Shown in pieces: positions 1-7,336 of a DNA stretch of 8,758 bases. The position numbers were made by a program, and so were the translations under genes. Below the pieces are notes generated by a model, which saw only the letters and a list, made by a program, of their open reading frames with translations, made no database searches and was not told the origin of the DNA. This DNA is from JAVBPA01 sp031549925 (GTDB lineage: Bacteria; Bacillota; Clostridia; Oscillospirales; CAG-272): positions 1-8,758 of the forward strand of contig JAVBPA010000011.1 in the NCBI GenBank assembly GCA_031549925.1, given 5' to 3'. Each line of letters begins with the position of its first letter. Positions within the stretch are counted from its first letter, which is position 1.

Positions 1-624
1 GTTTTAAAAAATAACTGGATTAATAATTCCGAGTTGCAAAAATATTTTATTAATTTACCTAAATTCGGAAATGATTATATTGAAGTTGATGCTATCCGTG
101 CCGATATTACGGAATTTTTATACAAAAAATTTAATGTTTCAAACGGTGCGTTAGGAGGCATTTATGTCCCCGGTGAAGTAATATTTGTCGCTCACGATTA
201 TTGCGGTAAAACAGTCGGAGCGACACCCGACGGAAGAAAAGCATATCAAGTTTTGGCAGATTCCGCCGGAGCTTCAAACGGTTGCGACAAAGAAGGTCCT
301 ACGGCTCTTTTAAATTCTGTATTAAAATTACCGGCAGGAAAATACCTTTTGACTAGTATTATAACAAACATTAGACTGCTTCCTGATATGTTTTCCGGTG
401 ATGATGAAAGGAAAGCGGTAAAATCTTTATTAAAGAGCTTTTTTAATAAGGGTGGTATGCAGCTTCAAATAAATGTATGCGACAGCGAAACCTTATTAAA
501 AGCTCAAAAAAACCCTGAATTATATAAAAATATAATTGTGCGTATCGGCGGATACAGTGACTATTTTGTACGTCTTTCTACTGATCTTCAAAATGAAATT
601 ATCACCCGAACCGCTTGGAATTAA
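1..624 (+). CDS. Glycyl radical enzyme (pyruvate formate-lyase-like), C-terminal part
   Basis: This is the 3' end of a glycyl radical enzyme; the frame is open from base 1, so the real start lies upstream. The visible 207 codons hold two family signatures. A GATPDGRKA segment (codons 209-235) is followed by the ADS...KEGPTALLNSV region, and near the end comes the radical loop RIGGYSDYF. Its second glycine (GGA at 550-552) is by family knowledge the residue that carries the stable radical after activation by a radical-SAM activase. The tail DLQNEIITRTAWN matches the usual ending, so the C terminus is complete, with a TAA stop. The catalytic Cys loop would be upstream and is not visible, so the substrate (formate-lyase, diol dehydratase, choline lyase or another type) cannot be assigned. 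The enzyme would be oxygen-sensitive, pointing to an anaerobe. It converges with the PHP gene across a terminator region. Confidence 0.9.
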   Translation, partial: VLKNNWINNSELQKYFINLPKFGNDYIEVDAIRADITEFLYKKFNVSNGALGGIYVPGEVIFVAHDYCGKTVGATPDGRKAYQVLADSAGASNGCDKEGPTALLNSVLKLPAGKYLLTSIITNIRLLPDMFSGDDERKAVKSLLKSFFNKGGMQLQINVCDSETLLKAQKNPELYKNIIVRIGGYSDYFVRLSTDLQNEIITRTAWN

Positions 625-642
625 TAATAAAACCGGGGAAGA

Positions 643-820
643 GGATGCGTTTACTTTTTTGAAAAAAAGTAACAAAAAACTTTTGTTTATAGTGATTAAA
701 TAAATTATAAAAAAATATAAAATCACAGGATTTATTTATTACCTGTGATTTTTATTATATTATATATAACCACACCAATTGTTTTTTGTTACTTTTTTTC
801 AAAAAAAGTAAACGCATTCC
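643..820. repeat. Inverted pair of palindromic repeats around a terminator
   Basis: Arm 643-680 (38 nt) and arm 781-820 (40 nt) are reverse complements apart from two single-base indels, with 100 bp between them. Each arm is itself a near palindrome: a TTTAC..T-run half faces an A-run..GTAAC half around a G or C. The flanks (ATGCG on the outside, CAAAAAAC on the inside) show that the two copies are inverted. Weaker similarity in G-rich sequence continues outward to about 633 and 833, so the pair takes up nearly the whole gap between the convergent genes. As RNA each arm could fold into an A/T hairpin. No transposase and no clear target duplication are visible. It could be a dispersed non-autonomous repeat (MITE- or REP-like) or a duplicated terminator module; which of these cannot be told from one locus. 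Confidence 0.7.
719..752. terminator. Bidirectional intrinsic terminator
   Basis: A perfect 11-bp stem (AAAATCACAGG paired with CCTGTGATTTT) encloses a 12-nt AT-only loop. T-rich sequence follows on both strands: TTTTTATTATA reading rightward and TTTTATATTTTTTT reading leftward. The hairpin sits between the convergent glycyl radical enzyme and PHP genes and would end transcripts from both sides. Confidence 0.8.
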
Positions 821-836
821 CCGCATCCCCCGTATT

Positions 837-1559
837 TCAAGGTTTATGAACAATAAAGCCGCCGATGTTGATAATAAAGTCAGAAGTTTTTAGAATAGCG
901 GCGAGTTCGAACGAATTTTTAGGAAGAGTTTTGGTTTGGGTTATAGCCAAGCCTTCATGGGAAGGATGGTGATAATCTGTTCCGGCTATTGCGATCAAAT
1001 TGTTTTGCAAAGCATATTTTGCCGATACACCTATACGGCTGTTATGATGAGGATGCATGTTAAAAGCTTCAATACCGTCAAGCAGAGAAATTGGTACTTC
1101 GGTCATACCATTACGGAAAGGATGAGCTTGTATAAATACAGAATTTTCATTTTTATAATTGTTTCTGAAATCCGCAACGGTCGTTCCGAGTAGATATGAT
1201 ATTTTTAAAGCTTCATCAAAATCGATTCCATATATTAAATAATCGTTTATGTTTTCTGCAAATCTTAATTCCAAACCGAATATAACTTCAATTCCCAATT
1301 TATCTCCCTGAGTTTTTGCGCGAAGAAAATCGTTGTAAAATTTAATAACTGTTTCTTCGTGTTCGGTTTTTGATAAAGTTCCGGGAAAAAGATTACTGGT
1401 AAAATGATTTGTAATACATACAGCATGACAATTTAAACTGTGATAAACAGAAACAACGTCTTCGGGAGATATTTCGCTGCAAGCCGAAGCGGGCTTTGTA
1501 TGGGCGTGAAGTTCGATTCTGTATTTGTAATCTTTTAAATTAATATTATCCGTAATCAT
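837..1559 (-). CDS. PHP-domain phosphoesterase
   Basis: A 240-residue protein of the PHP (polymerase and histidinol phosphatase) metal-dependent hydrolase family. Family motifs appear in order: ELHAHT with the HxH pair (H18, H20), ITNHF (H52), GLELRF (E97), QAHPFR (H146) and GTDYHH (D195, H197). These would form the multinuclear metal site of a cytoplasmic phosphoesterase. The length fits stand-alone PHP proteins, which include histidinol phosphatases, nucleotide 3',5'-bisphosphate phosphatases and tyrosine-phosphatase-like members; I cannot choose a substrate. An NMHPHHN stretch (residues 167-173) lies where the later ligands cluster. It starts 6 nt after the proS stop, with only a weak AAGG in the last proS codons as a possible ribosome site, so it is probably translated from the same message. 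It ends in TGA just before the repeat region, at a natural domain end. Confidence 0.88.
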   Translation of the reverse strand: MITDNINLKDYKYRIELHAHTKPASACSEISPEDVVSVYHSLNCHAVCITNHFTSNLFPGTLSKTEHEETVIKFYNDFLRAKTQGDKLGIEVIFGLELRFAENINDYLIYGIDFDEALKISYLLGTTVADFRNNYKNENSVFIQAHPFRNGMTEVPISLLDGIEAFNMHPHHNSRIGVSAKYALQNNLIAIAGTDYHHPSHEGLAITQTKTLPKNSFELAAILKTSDFIINIGGFIVHKP

Positions 1560-1565
1560 ATTAAT

Positions 1566-3014
1566 TTAATATGCCTTAGCCCAAAGAACCATTTCAGACG
1601 CTTTTTCACCGCAGCATACGCACCGGTCGCTTATTTGTTTTTGTTCAAAGGGAATACAACGGCTGCCGAGACCAGTCAATTCTTTTACTTTATCTTCACA
1701 TTCTTCACGGCCGCACCACATAGCGCGTACAAAACAATCACCGTGTTCTTCCAACTTTTTATTTATTTCATCTGTTGTTTGACAGTCAAACATATTATCA
1801 TTTAAATTTTTAAGAGCTTTTTCGTATAAACCGTTCCGTACATCTTTTAATTTTGAAAAAATTGCTTCTTCTAATCCTTCCAGTAATGTAAAAGTTTTTT
1901 CGCGGTTGTGACGAGTTACAATAACGCATTGATTTGCTTCAATATCACGCGGACCTATTTCAAGACGAATTGGAACACCTTTCATTTCGTATTCGGCGTA
2001 TTTCCACCCTGCGCTGTTTTCAGTAAAATCAGCTTTTGCTCTGATTCCGGATTTTTTCAATCTGGCAAGAAGTTCTTCTGCTTTTTCGATAACTCCGGGT
2101 TTGTGTTGTGCCGCAGGTATTATTATTACTTGTATCGGAGCGACGGCAGGCGGTAAAACTAAACCATTATCATCACCATGGGTCATAATGATTCCGCCTA
2201 TCATTCGGGTTGATGTTCCCCATGATGTTTGATGCGGATAGCAGAGTTTATTTTCACGGTCAGTATATTGTATATCAAAAGCACGTGCGAAACCGTCTCC
2301 GAAATAATGTGAAGTTCAAGCTTGGAGAGATTTTTTATCATGCATCATAGCTTCAATACAATAAGTCGCAACCGCTCCGGCAAATTTATCGCTTTCGGTT
2401 TTTTTACCGTGAATAACGGGAATAGCTAAATCGTTTTCATGGAAATGTGCGTAAACGTTCAGCATTTTTATTGTTTCTTCGAGCGCTTCTTTATCTGTTG
2501 CGTGCATTGTATGACCTTCCTGCCATAAAAACTCACGTGTACGCAGAAAAGGACGGGTAGTTTTTTCCCATCTGACAACGCTGCACCATTGATTGTAGAG
2601 CTTAGGTAAATCCCGCCATGATTTTACAATGTTAGCGTAATGTTCGCAAAACAGTGTTTCGGAAGTGGGACGGACACATAATTTTTCGTTCAGAGGTTCG
2701 CTTCCGCCGTGAGTAACCCAAGCGACTTCGGGTGCAAATCCTTCCACATGATCTTTTTCTTTATTAAGCAGGGATTCGGTTATGAACATCGGCATGTAAA
2801 CATTTTCATGACCCGTTTCTTTAAACCGTGAATCCATTATAGCCTGAATATTTTCCCATATAGCATAACCGTATGGACGGTATATCATGCAGCCTTTAAC
2901 GCTCGAATAATCAGCCAAATCAGCCTTTTTTACAACGTCTGTATACCATTGTGCGAAATCCTCCGACATGGAAGTAATTTCGTTTACCATTTTTTTATCA
3001 TTGGCGGAAGCCAT
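1566..3014 (-). pseudogene. proS: Prolyl-tRNA synthetase (type 3) with in-frame TGA at codon 233
   Basis: Encodes a class II ProRS that charges tRNA-Pro in the cytoplasm. It is the short archaeal/eukaryote-like form of about 480 residues without the bacterial INS editing domain. Visible are the RPYGYAIWE start of the catalytic core (residues 46-54), motif 2 (VVRWEKTTRPFLRTREFLWQEGHT, about 146-169), motif 3 (GGIIMTHGDDNGLVLPP, about 273-289), the anticodon-binding domain, and a C-terminal cysteine-rich domain (MWC, EEC, RCIPF, RCVCCG) with the usual final Tyr. Start at 3014 is chosen over the upstream ATG at 3065 because GGAGG lies 9 nt before it and family homology begins there. The frame is unbroken and conserved throughout except for TGA at 2316-2318, which replaces the invariant Gly in LQA-G-TSHYFGDGFARAF. 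Residues 234-270 immediately after it read TSHYFGDGF through SWGTSTR with no frame change. Normal termination would separate motif 2 from motif 3 and leave two non-functional halves. Nonsense mutation, sequence error or recoding are all possible; no other decay is seen. Confidence 0.85.
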
Positions 3015-3023
3015 TTTTTTAAT

Positions 3024-3028
3024 CCTCC
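3024..3028 (-). promoter_or_regulatory. Shine-Dalgarno site of proS
   Basis: GGAGG on the minus strand, 9 nt before the ATG at 3014-3012. It fixes the proS start and rules out the in-frame ATG 17 codons upstream, whose extra residues do not resemble the family. Confidence 0.8.
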
Positions 3029-3062
3029 AAACATTTTTATAATTAAATCTACTGATATAAAA

Positions 3063-3114
3063 CAAATAAAATCTGCAAAATTAATATCACTTTATTAAAT
3101 CGAGATTTTATTTG
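3063..3114 (-). terminator. AT-rich intercistronic stem-loop between aspS and proS
   Basis: A perfect 12-bp inverted repeat (CAAATAAAATCT at 3063-3074, AGATTTTATTTG at 3103-3114) encloses a second inverted repeat, TTAATA/TATTAA (3081-3086 and 3093-3098). Read on the minus strand it is followed by TTTTATAT. It may act as a weak terminator, attenuator or RNA-processing site between aspS and proS. The stem has few G-C pairs and the loop is long, so strong termination is doubtful. Confidence 0.35.
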
Positions 3115-3164
3115 CCTTTATTTTTATATAAAATTATTTCCTTGTATAATACAATATTAAAATT

Positions 3165-4958
3165 TTATTCTTCTTCCGGATTTTCTGTCAATGCTATTCC
3201 GAGTTCGGTAAGTGTTGCCGGATCAGCCGGAGCAGGGCATTTAGTCATTAATTCGGAAGCATTTTGGACTTTTGGGAAAGCAATGACATCGCGTATATCG
3301 GATAGTCCTAGCAACAAAGCGGTAAGTCTGTCGAGACCGAAGGCTAATCCCGCATGAGGAGGAACACCGTATTTGAAAGCATCAAGCAAAAATCCGAATT
3401 TTTTATCTGCATCTTCTTTTGTAAATCCGAGAACTTCAAAAATTTTTGATTGAATTTCCTGACTGTGTATACGAACCGAACCTCCGCCTGCTTCCATACC
3501 GTTTATAACTATATCGTAAGCTATGGAACGCACTTTTGAAGGATCTGTATCAAGATAATGCAAATCTTCCGCGCAAGGCATTGTAAAAGGATGGTGGGTC
3601 GAATAATAGCGTTTATCTTCTTCGGAATATTCAAGAAGCGGAAAATCAGTTACCCAAAGCATTTTATATTCGTCATTTTTTATTATATTCAATCGGCGTG
3701 CAATTTCGCATCTGAGCGCACCGAGCGAATCGAATACGATATTGTTTTTATCTGCTACGATAAATATAATATCGCCCTCACATAAATTTGTTTTTTCATA
3801 AATAGCAGAATTTTCATCATCAGATAAAAACTTCGCATAAGAAGATGAATATTCACCTCCCGAAAGTTTTGTATAAGCCAAACCTTTCGCTTTATATGTT
3901 TTAATCCAATCGGTGAGAGATGTGATTTCTTTGCGTGAAAAGCTTTCAGCACCGTTTTTAATATTTATAGCACGTACACTTCCTCCCGCCGCTATTGTTT
4001 CCGCAAATACTTTAAAACCGCATCCGCATAACGCATCGGATAAATCTATAAGTTCAAATCCGAAACGTAAGTCAGGCTTGTCAGAACCGTATTTCTCCAT
4101 AGCTTCCGTATAAGTCAAACGAGGAAGAGGTAAGTTTATTTCCATGTTTTTGTATTCAGCAAAGAGATATTTTACAAAACCCTCAATGATTTCGATAACA
4201 CCTTCCTGTGTTATAAATGACATTTCAAGGTCTATTTGGGTAAATTCGGGCTGACGGTCAACACGTAAATCCTCATCACGGTAACAACGGGCAATTTGAA
4301 AATAACGGTCAAATCCTGACAGCATGAGTAATTGTTTATAGAGCTGCGGAGATTGCGGAAGCGCGTAAAAGCATCCGTGGTGAACGCGGCTTGGAACGAG
4401 ATAGTCTCTCGCACCTTCAGGGGTAGGTTTAATCAGATTCGGTGTTTCAATATCGATAAATCCGTTATCCATGAAATATTTACGTGTGATCTGAACTATT
4501 TTGCTGCGTTCAATGATATTGCGTTGCAAATCCGGACGGCGTAAATCAAGATAACGGTGTTTTAAGCGAAGTTCGGGTTTTACTTCGCTGTCTTCTGTTA
4601 TTTCAAAAGGAGGAGTTTCCGATACCGATAATATTTTTAATTCGTCAACGGCAATTTCAATATCTCCGGTCGGTATATTTTTATTAATAGAAGAACGTTT
4701 GCGGACAACACCTTTAACGCAGAGTACATACTCGCTTCTTATTCTGAAAGCTTGATCAAATATATTAGTTTCTGTCATATCATCGAAAGCTAACTGTATA
4801 ATTCCGCTTCTGTCACGCAAATCAATAAAAATTATACTTCCGAGGTCGCGTTGCCTTTGTACCCAACCGACGGCACAAACGTGTTCGCCGATATATTTAT
4901 TTGTAAACAGTCCGCAATATTCAGTGCGTCTGTCATTGTTTGTAAGTAAATCCGACAT
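3165..4958 (-). CDS. aspS: Aspartyl-tRNA synthetase
   Basis: A full-length 597-residue bacterial-type AspRS, which charges tRNA-Asp in the cytoplasm. An N-terminal OB-fold anticodon-binding domain (about residues 15-115, with GWVQRQRDLGSIIFIDLRDRSG) leads into the class II core. Motif 1 lies around FIDIETPNLIKPTPEGARDY (167-186), the ALPQSPQLYKQLLM segment at 199-212, motif 2 at FQIARCYRDEDLRVDRQPEFTQID (220-243), a GAD insertion domain about 290-420, and motif 3 at GLAFGLDRL (537-545). The Leu in RDLGS is the residue type I associate with enzymes specific for tRNA-Asp rather than the non-discriminating form; this is a tentative reading. The start at 4958 has AAGGA (4967-4971) 8 nt upstream. 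It follows the GNAT gene by 93 bp and precedes proS by 150 bp. Stop is TAA. Confidence 0.97.
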   Translation of the reverse strand: MSDLLTNNDRRTEYCGLFTNKYIGEHVCAVGWVQRQRDLGSIIFIDLRDRSGIIQLAFDDMTETNIFDQAFRIRSEYVLCVKGVVRKRSSINKNIPTGDIEIAVDELKILSVSETPPFEITEDSEVKPELRLKHRYLDLRRPDLQRNIIERSKIVQITRKYFMDNGFIDIETPNLIKPTPEGARDYLVPSRVHHGCFYALPQSPQLYKQLLMLSGFDRYFQIARCYRDEDLRVDRQPEFTQIDLEMSFITQEGVIEIIEGFVKYLFAEYKNMEINLPLPRLTYTEAMEKYGSDKPDLRFGFELIDLSDALCGCGFKVFAETIAAGGSVRAINIKNGAESFSRKEITSLTDWIKTYKAKGLAYTKLSGGEYSSSYAKFLSDDENSAIYEKTNLCEGDIIFIVADKNNIVFDSLGALRCEIARRLNIIKNDEYKMLWVTDFPLLEYSEEDKRYYSTHHPFTMPCAEDLHYLDTDPSKVRSIAYDIVINGMEAGGGSVRIHSQEIQSKIFEVLGFTKEDADKKFGFLLDAFKYGVPPHAGLAFGLDRLTALLLGLSDIRDVIAFPKVQNASELMTKCPAPADPATLTELGIALTENPEEE

Positions 4959-5051
4959 ATATATAATCCTTTTTTTGTTTTATATTTATACTTTTATTTT
5001 AAAATCTATTTTTTAATCGAAATAATTAGATATTATAGATTTATACTTATT

Positions 5052-5936
5052 TTAAATCATAAATTTTATATCCGAATAATTACATACATCGCAAAAACCA
5101 AGCTTATGATAAACTCTGTTCGATATCGGATTTAAGATATCAGCAAAAAGGGAACAGTACTCAGTGTTTTCCATTTTCATGGCTATTTCGCATAATGCTT
5201 TTACACACGCAGTAGAATATCCGCGGTTTCTGTGTTCTGGAGGTGTGTAAACCGGTCCGATATGCATTCCGTGTTCGCATTTGCGTTTCATTCTTGCCAT
5301 AGATACCGGAACACCTTCAATTTCCCAAATGTATTGAAGCATCCAGCCGAGTGAATCTTTTAATTGATTCCGTACTTCTTCTTCGTTGTAATCCTCTGTA
5401 AGATTACAATCATCCCGGAATCCGCAAATCCAACGCGGCAGATATTCAAGGTCTTTTTCGCAGAATAATCTCAAAGTACCGTCTACAGTTTTAACATCGT
5501 TTAATTTACGCATAACTTGTATAGTCATATCCGAACGGTATTTTACATCCAAACCGATGTAAGATAGGAACATATCCGCAAGTCTGCTTTCACTTATAAC
5601 TCCATTTATCTTACAGATATTATTTTCATTTTGGTTAATTGTACGGATATATTCTACAATGGTTTTTACAGCTTCTGGTGCAATTATATTATCTGGTGCA
5701 TATAAATTTAATGACATTGGGGGCGTTCTTAGTGCGATAATTTTTATTTTCTTTTTTTTATCCGACCATACTGCGTCATCGTCAACAGTTAAGTAGGTCC
5801 AGTTTGTGGTATCGCCCCCCTTCAAAGCGGAGTTTATACAACCGATAAAAATATTGTTTTGAATTTCGTTTTCGCACAATATCGGTAATACATTTTCCGC
5901 GTAAGCATTTATATTTTCGTATTTTGTTATCTTCAT
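5052..5936 (-). CDS. GNAT family N-acetyltransferase
   Basis: A 294-residue protein with a C-terminal GNAT acetyl-CoA-dependent acyltransferase domain. The CoA pyrophosphate-binding motif A is HIGPVYTPPEHRNRGYSTACV (about 225-245, with the RxxRGY/S core), and the late motif NPISNRVYHKLGF (269-281) is typical of the fold's last helix. The N-terminal half (1-150) resembles the variable first lobe of two-lobed predicted acetyltransferases and carries no motif I can name. The acceptor substrate is unknown. No convincing Shine-Dalgarno precedes the ATG at 5936 (upstream reads TATATGGTATTGAT), so initiation may be weak. It sits between hisS and aspS, which are often direct neighbours in Firmicutes, so it looks like an insertion into that pair. 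It is flanked by AT-only gaps of 97 and 93 bp. Stop is TAA. Confidence 0.85.
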   Translation of the reverse strand: MKITKYENINAYAENVLPILCENEIQNNIFIGCINSALKGGDTTNWTYLTVDDDAVWSDKKKKIKIIALRTPPMSLNLYAPDNIIAPEAVKTIVEYIRTINQNENNICKINGVISESRLADMFLSYIGLDVKYRSDMTIQVMRKLNDVKTVDGTLRLFCEKDLEYLPRWICGFRDDCNLTEDYNEEEVRNQLKDSLGWMLQYIWEIEGVPVSMARMKRKCEHGMHIGPVYTPPEHRNRGYSTACVKALCEIAMKMENTEYCSLFADILNPISNRVYHKLGFCDVCNYSDIKFMI

Positions 5937-6033
5937 ATCAATACCATATATTTTTATATTTACATTATTTTTATTTTTTATTTAATTATAAACATATTGA
6001 GTATTATATATCGTAATAAAAAACGCAATATTT

Positions 6034-7320
6034 TCAATCTGATTCAATATTTTTCAATATTTTAATAAGGTTTTCAATATCATTTATATAAACTTTTGTT
6101 TGTTCACCGGTGTTCATGTTTTTTATTTCAGCTGCTCCGGTTACGATTTCGTTATCTCCCAAAATCAAAACATAAGAAGCTTTTATTTTATCAGCATATT
6201 TCATTTGAGCTTTAAGAGAACGTCCCATGATATCACAATCGGCAGATATATTTTTATATCTAAGATTTTGTATAATATCTAAAGCTATAACTTGAGCATC
6301 ATTTCCCATAGGAGCTATATATAATTCGGGACAATCTGTTTTTATTTCATTTTGTTTTTCTTTGATTTTTTGCTCTTCTTCATAAGCCAGTATCAATCTT
6401 GTGATACCCATCGCAAAACCAATTCCAGGTATTTTTGGACCTCCTACAGTTTCGATAAGACCGTCGTAACGTCCGCCTCCGCAAAGTGTACTTTGTGCTC
6501 CGATATTTTCAGAAATAAATTCAAAAACAGTTTTGGTATAGTAATCAAGACCGCGTACAATTTTTGTGTTAATTAAAAAAGGAATTTTCATAGCATTCAG
6601 ATAATCCTGTAATTTTGCGAAATGAGAAGAACAATCTCCGCATAAATTTTCAATACTCCTTGGAGCATTTTCTGCTATTTTTGAACAAACCGGACTTTTA
6701 CAATCCAATATACGGAGAGGATTTGTTTCAAGCCTGCCTCTGCATGTTTCGCATAAATTTTCTTTTTGAGATAAAAAATATTCCTTTAAAACGCGATGAT
6801 AAGCCGGACGGCAAGCGGGGCATCCTATAGAATTTATTTCAAGTGAAAAATCAGTTATTCCGATATTTAAAATTATCATACGTGCAAGCGATATAATTTC
6901 CGCGTCTGCCATAGCTGAACCCGAACCGAAAAGTTCGGCTCCGAATTGATAAAATTCACGGCTTCTGCCTGCTTGAGGTTTTTCGTAACGAAAACAGTTA
7001 ACTAAATAATAAAGTTTCTGAGGCATGGTTTCGGTATAAAGATTGTTTTCGATAAAGCTGCGCGCGACACAGGCAGTCCCCTCAGGACGTAATGTAAAGG
7101 AACGGTTTTCACGGTCGAGAAAGGTATACATTTCTTTTTGAACTACATCAGAAGTATCACCCACACCCCGGTTAAAAAGTTCGGTAGCTTCAAATGTGGG
7201 AAAACGTATTTCTCCGTAACCGAAACAAGCGGCGGTTTCGCGTGCTTTTGATTCAATGTATCTCCAAACAGGTGATGAATCTGGTAGTATATCGATAGTT
7301 CCTCTGGGTTTTTGTATCAT
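6034..7320 (-). CDS. hisS: Histidyl-tRNA synthetase
   Basis: A 428-residue class II HisRS, of normal length, which charges tRNA-His in the cytoplasm. Visible are the PRGTIDILP start, motif 1 region (RFPTFEATELFNRGVGDTSDVV, 39-60), TLRPEGTACVARS (76-88), motif 2 (FRYEKPQAGRSREFYQFGAELFG, 110-132), the histidine-specific HisA segment (VRGLDYYTKTVFEF, 255-268), GGGRYDGL (281-288), motif 3 (IPGIGFAMGITRLI, 297-310) and a C-terminal anticodon-binding domain. An insertion at 167-230 has eight cysteines in four pairs (CPAC, CETC, C-x4-C, CGDC), suggesting bound zinc, as in some clostridial HisRS. GGAG lies 6 nt before the ATG. It starts 16 nt after the hydrolase stop, so the two are probably co-transcribed. 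It ends in TGA at the expected family length, evidence that TGA is a stop in this genome. Confidence 0.97.
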   Translation of the reverse strand: MIQKPRGTIDILPDSSPVWRYIESKARETAACFGYGEIRFPTFEATELFNRGVGDTSDVVQKEMYTFLDRENRSFTLRPEGTACVARSFIENNLYTETMPQKLYYLVNCFRYEKPQAGRSREFYQFGAELFGSGSAMADAEIISLARMIILNIGITDFSLEINSIGCPACRPAYHRVLKEYFLSQKENLCETCRGRLETNPLRILDCKSPVCSKIAENAPRSIENLCGDCSSHFAKLQDYLNAMKIPFLINTKIVRGLDYYTKTVFEFISENIGAQSTLCGGGRYDGLIETVGGPKIPGIGFAMGITRLILAYEEEQKIKEKQNEIKTDCPELYIAPMGNDAQVIALDIIQNLRYKNISADCDIMGRSLKAQMKYADKIKASYVLILGDNEIVTGAAEIKNMNTGEQTKVYINDIENLIKILKNIESD

Positions 7321-7336
7321 TTTAATCTCCGTTAAA

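Noticed and set aside
1908..2156. Plus-strand open frames inside the minus-strand genes (for example 1908-2156, 3112-3357, 8224-8523)
   Set aside because: They are antisense to well-supported conserved genes, lack family motifs and mostly lack ribosome sites.
2205..2318. Two separate genes, or a frameshift, in proS
   Set aside because: Both halves are in the same frame, and the 37 codons between the TGA and the next ATG (2204) encode conserved ProRS sequence. The interruption is a single stop codon, and the ATG at 2204 has no ribosome site.
2280..2318. Selenocysteine at the proS TGA
   Set aside because: The family has Gly here, not Cys or Sec, and the bases just downstream show no convincing SECIS-like hairpin.
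5002..5042. Stem AAATCTAT/ATAGATTT as a terminator after the GNAT gene
   Set aside because: The stem is 8 bp and nearly all A-T, the loop is 25 nt, and no T-run follows on the minus strand.
837..6036. Genome-wide TGA = Gly code
   Set aside because: PHP (837-839) and hisS (6034-6036) end in TGA at normal family lengths, and no other gene in the window has an internal TGA.
6026..6063. Three copies of CAATATTTT at the hisS end as a tandem repeat element
   Set aside because: The copies lie in and just after the Asn/Ile/Glu-rich tail codons of hisS and are irregularly spaced; AT-rich coding explains them.
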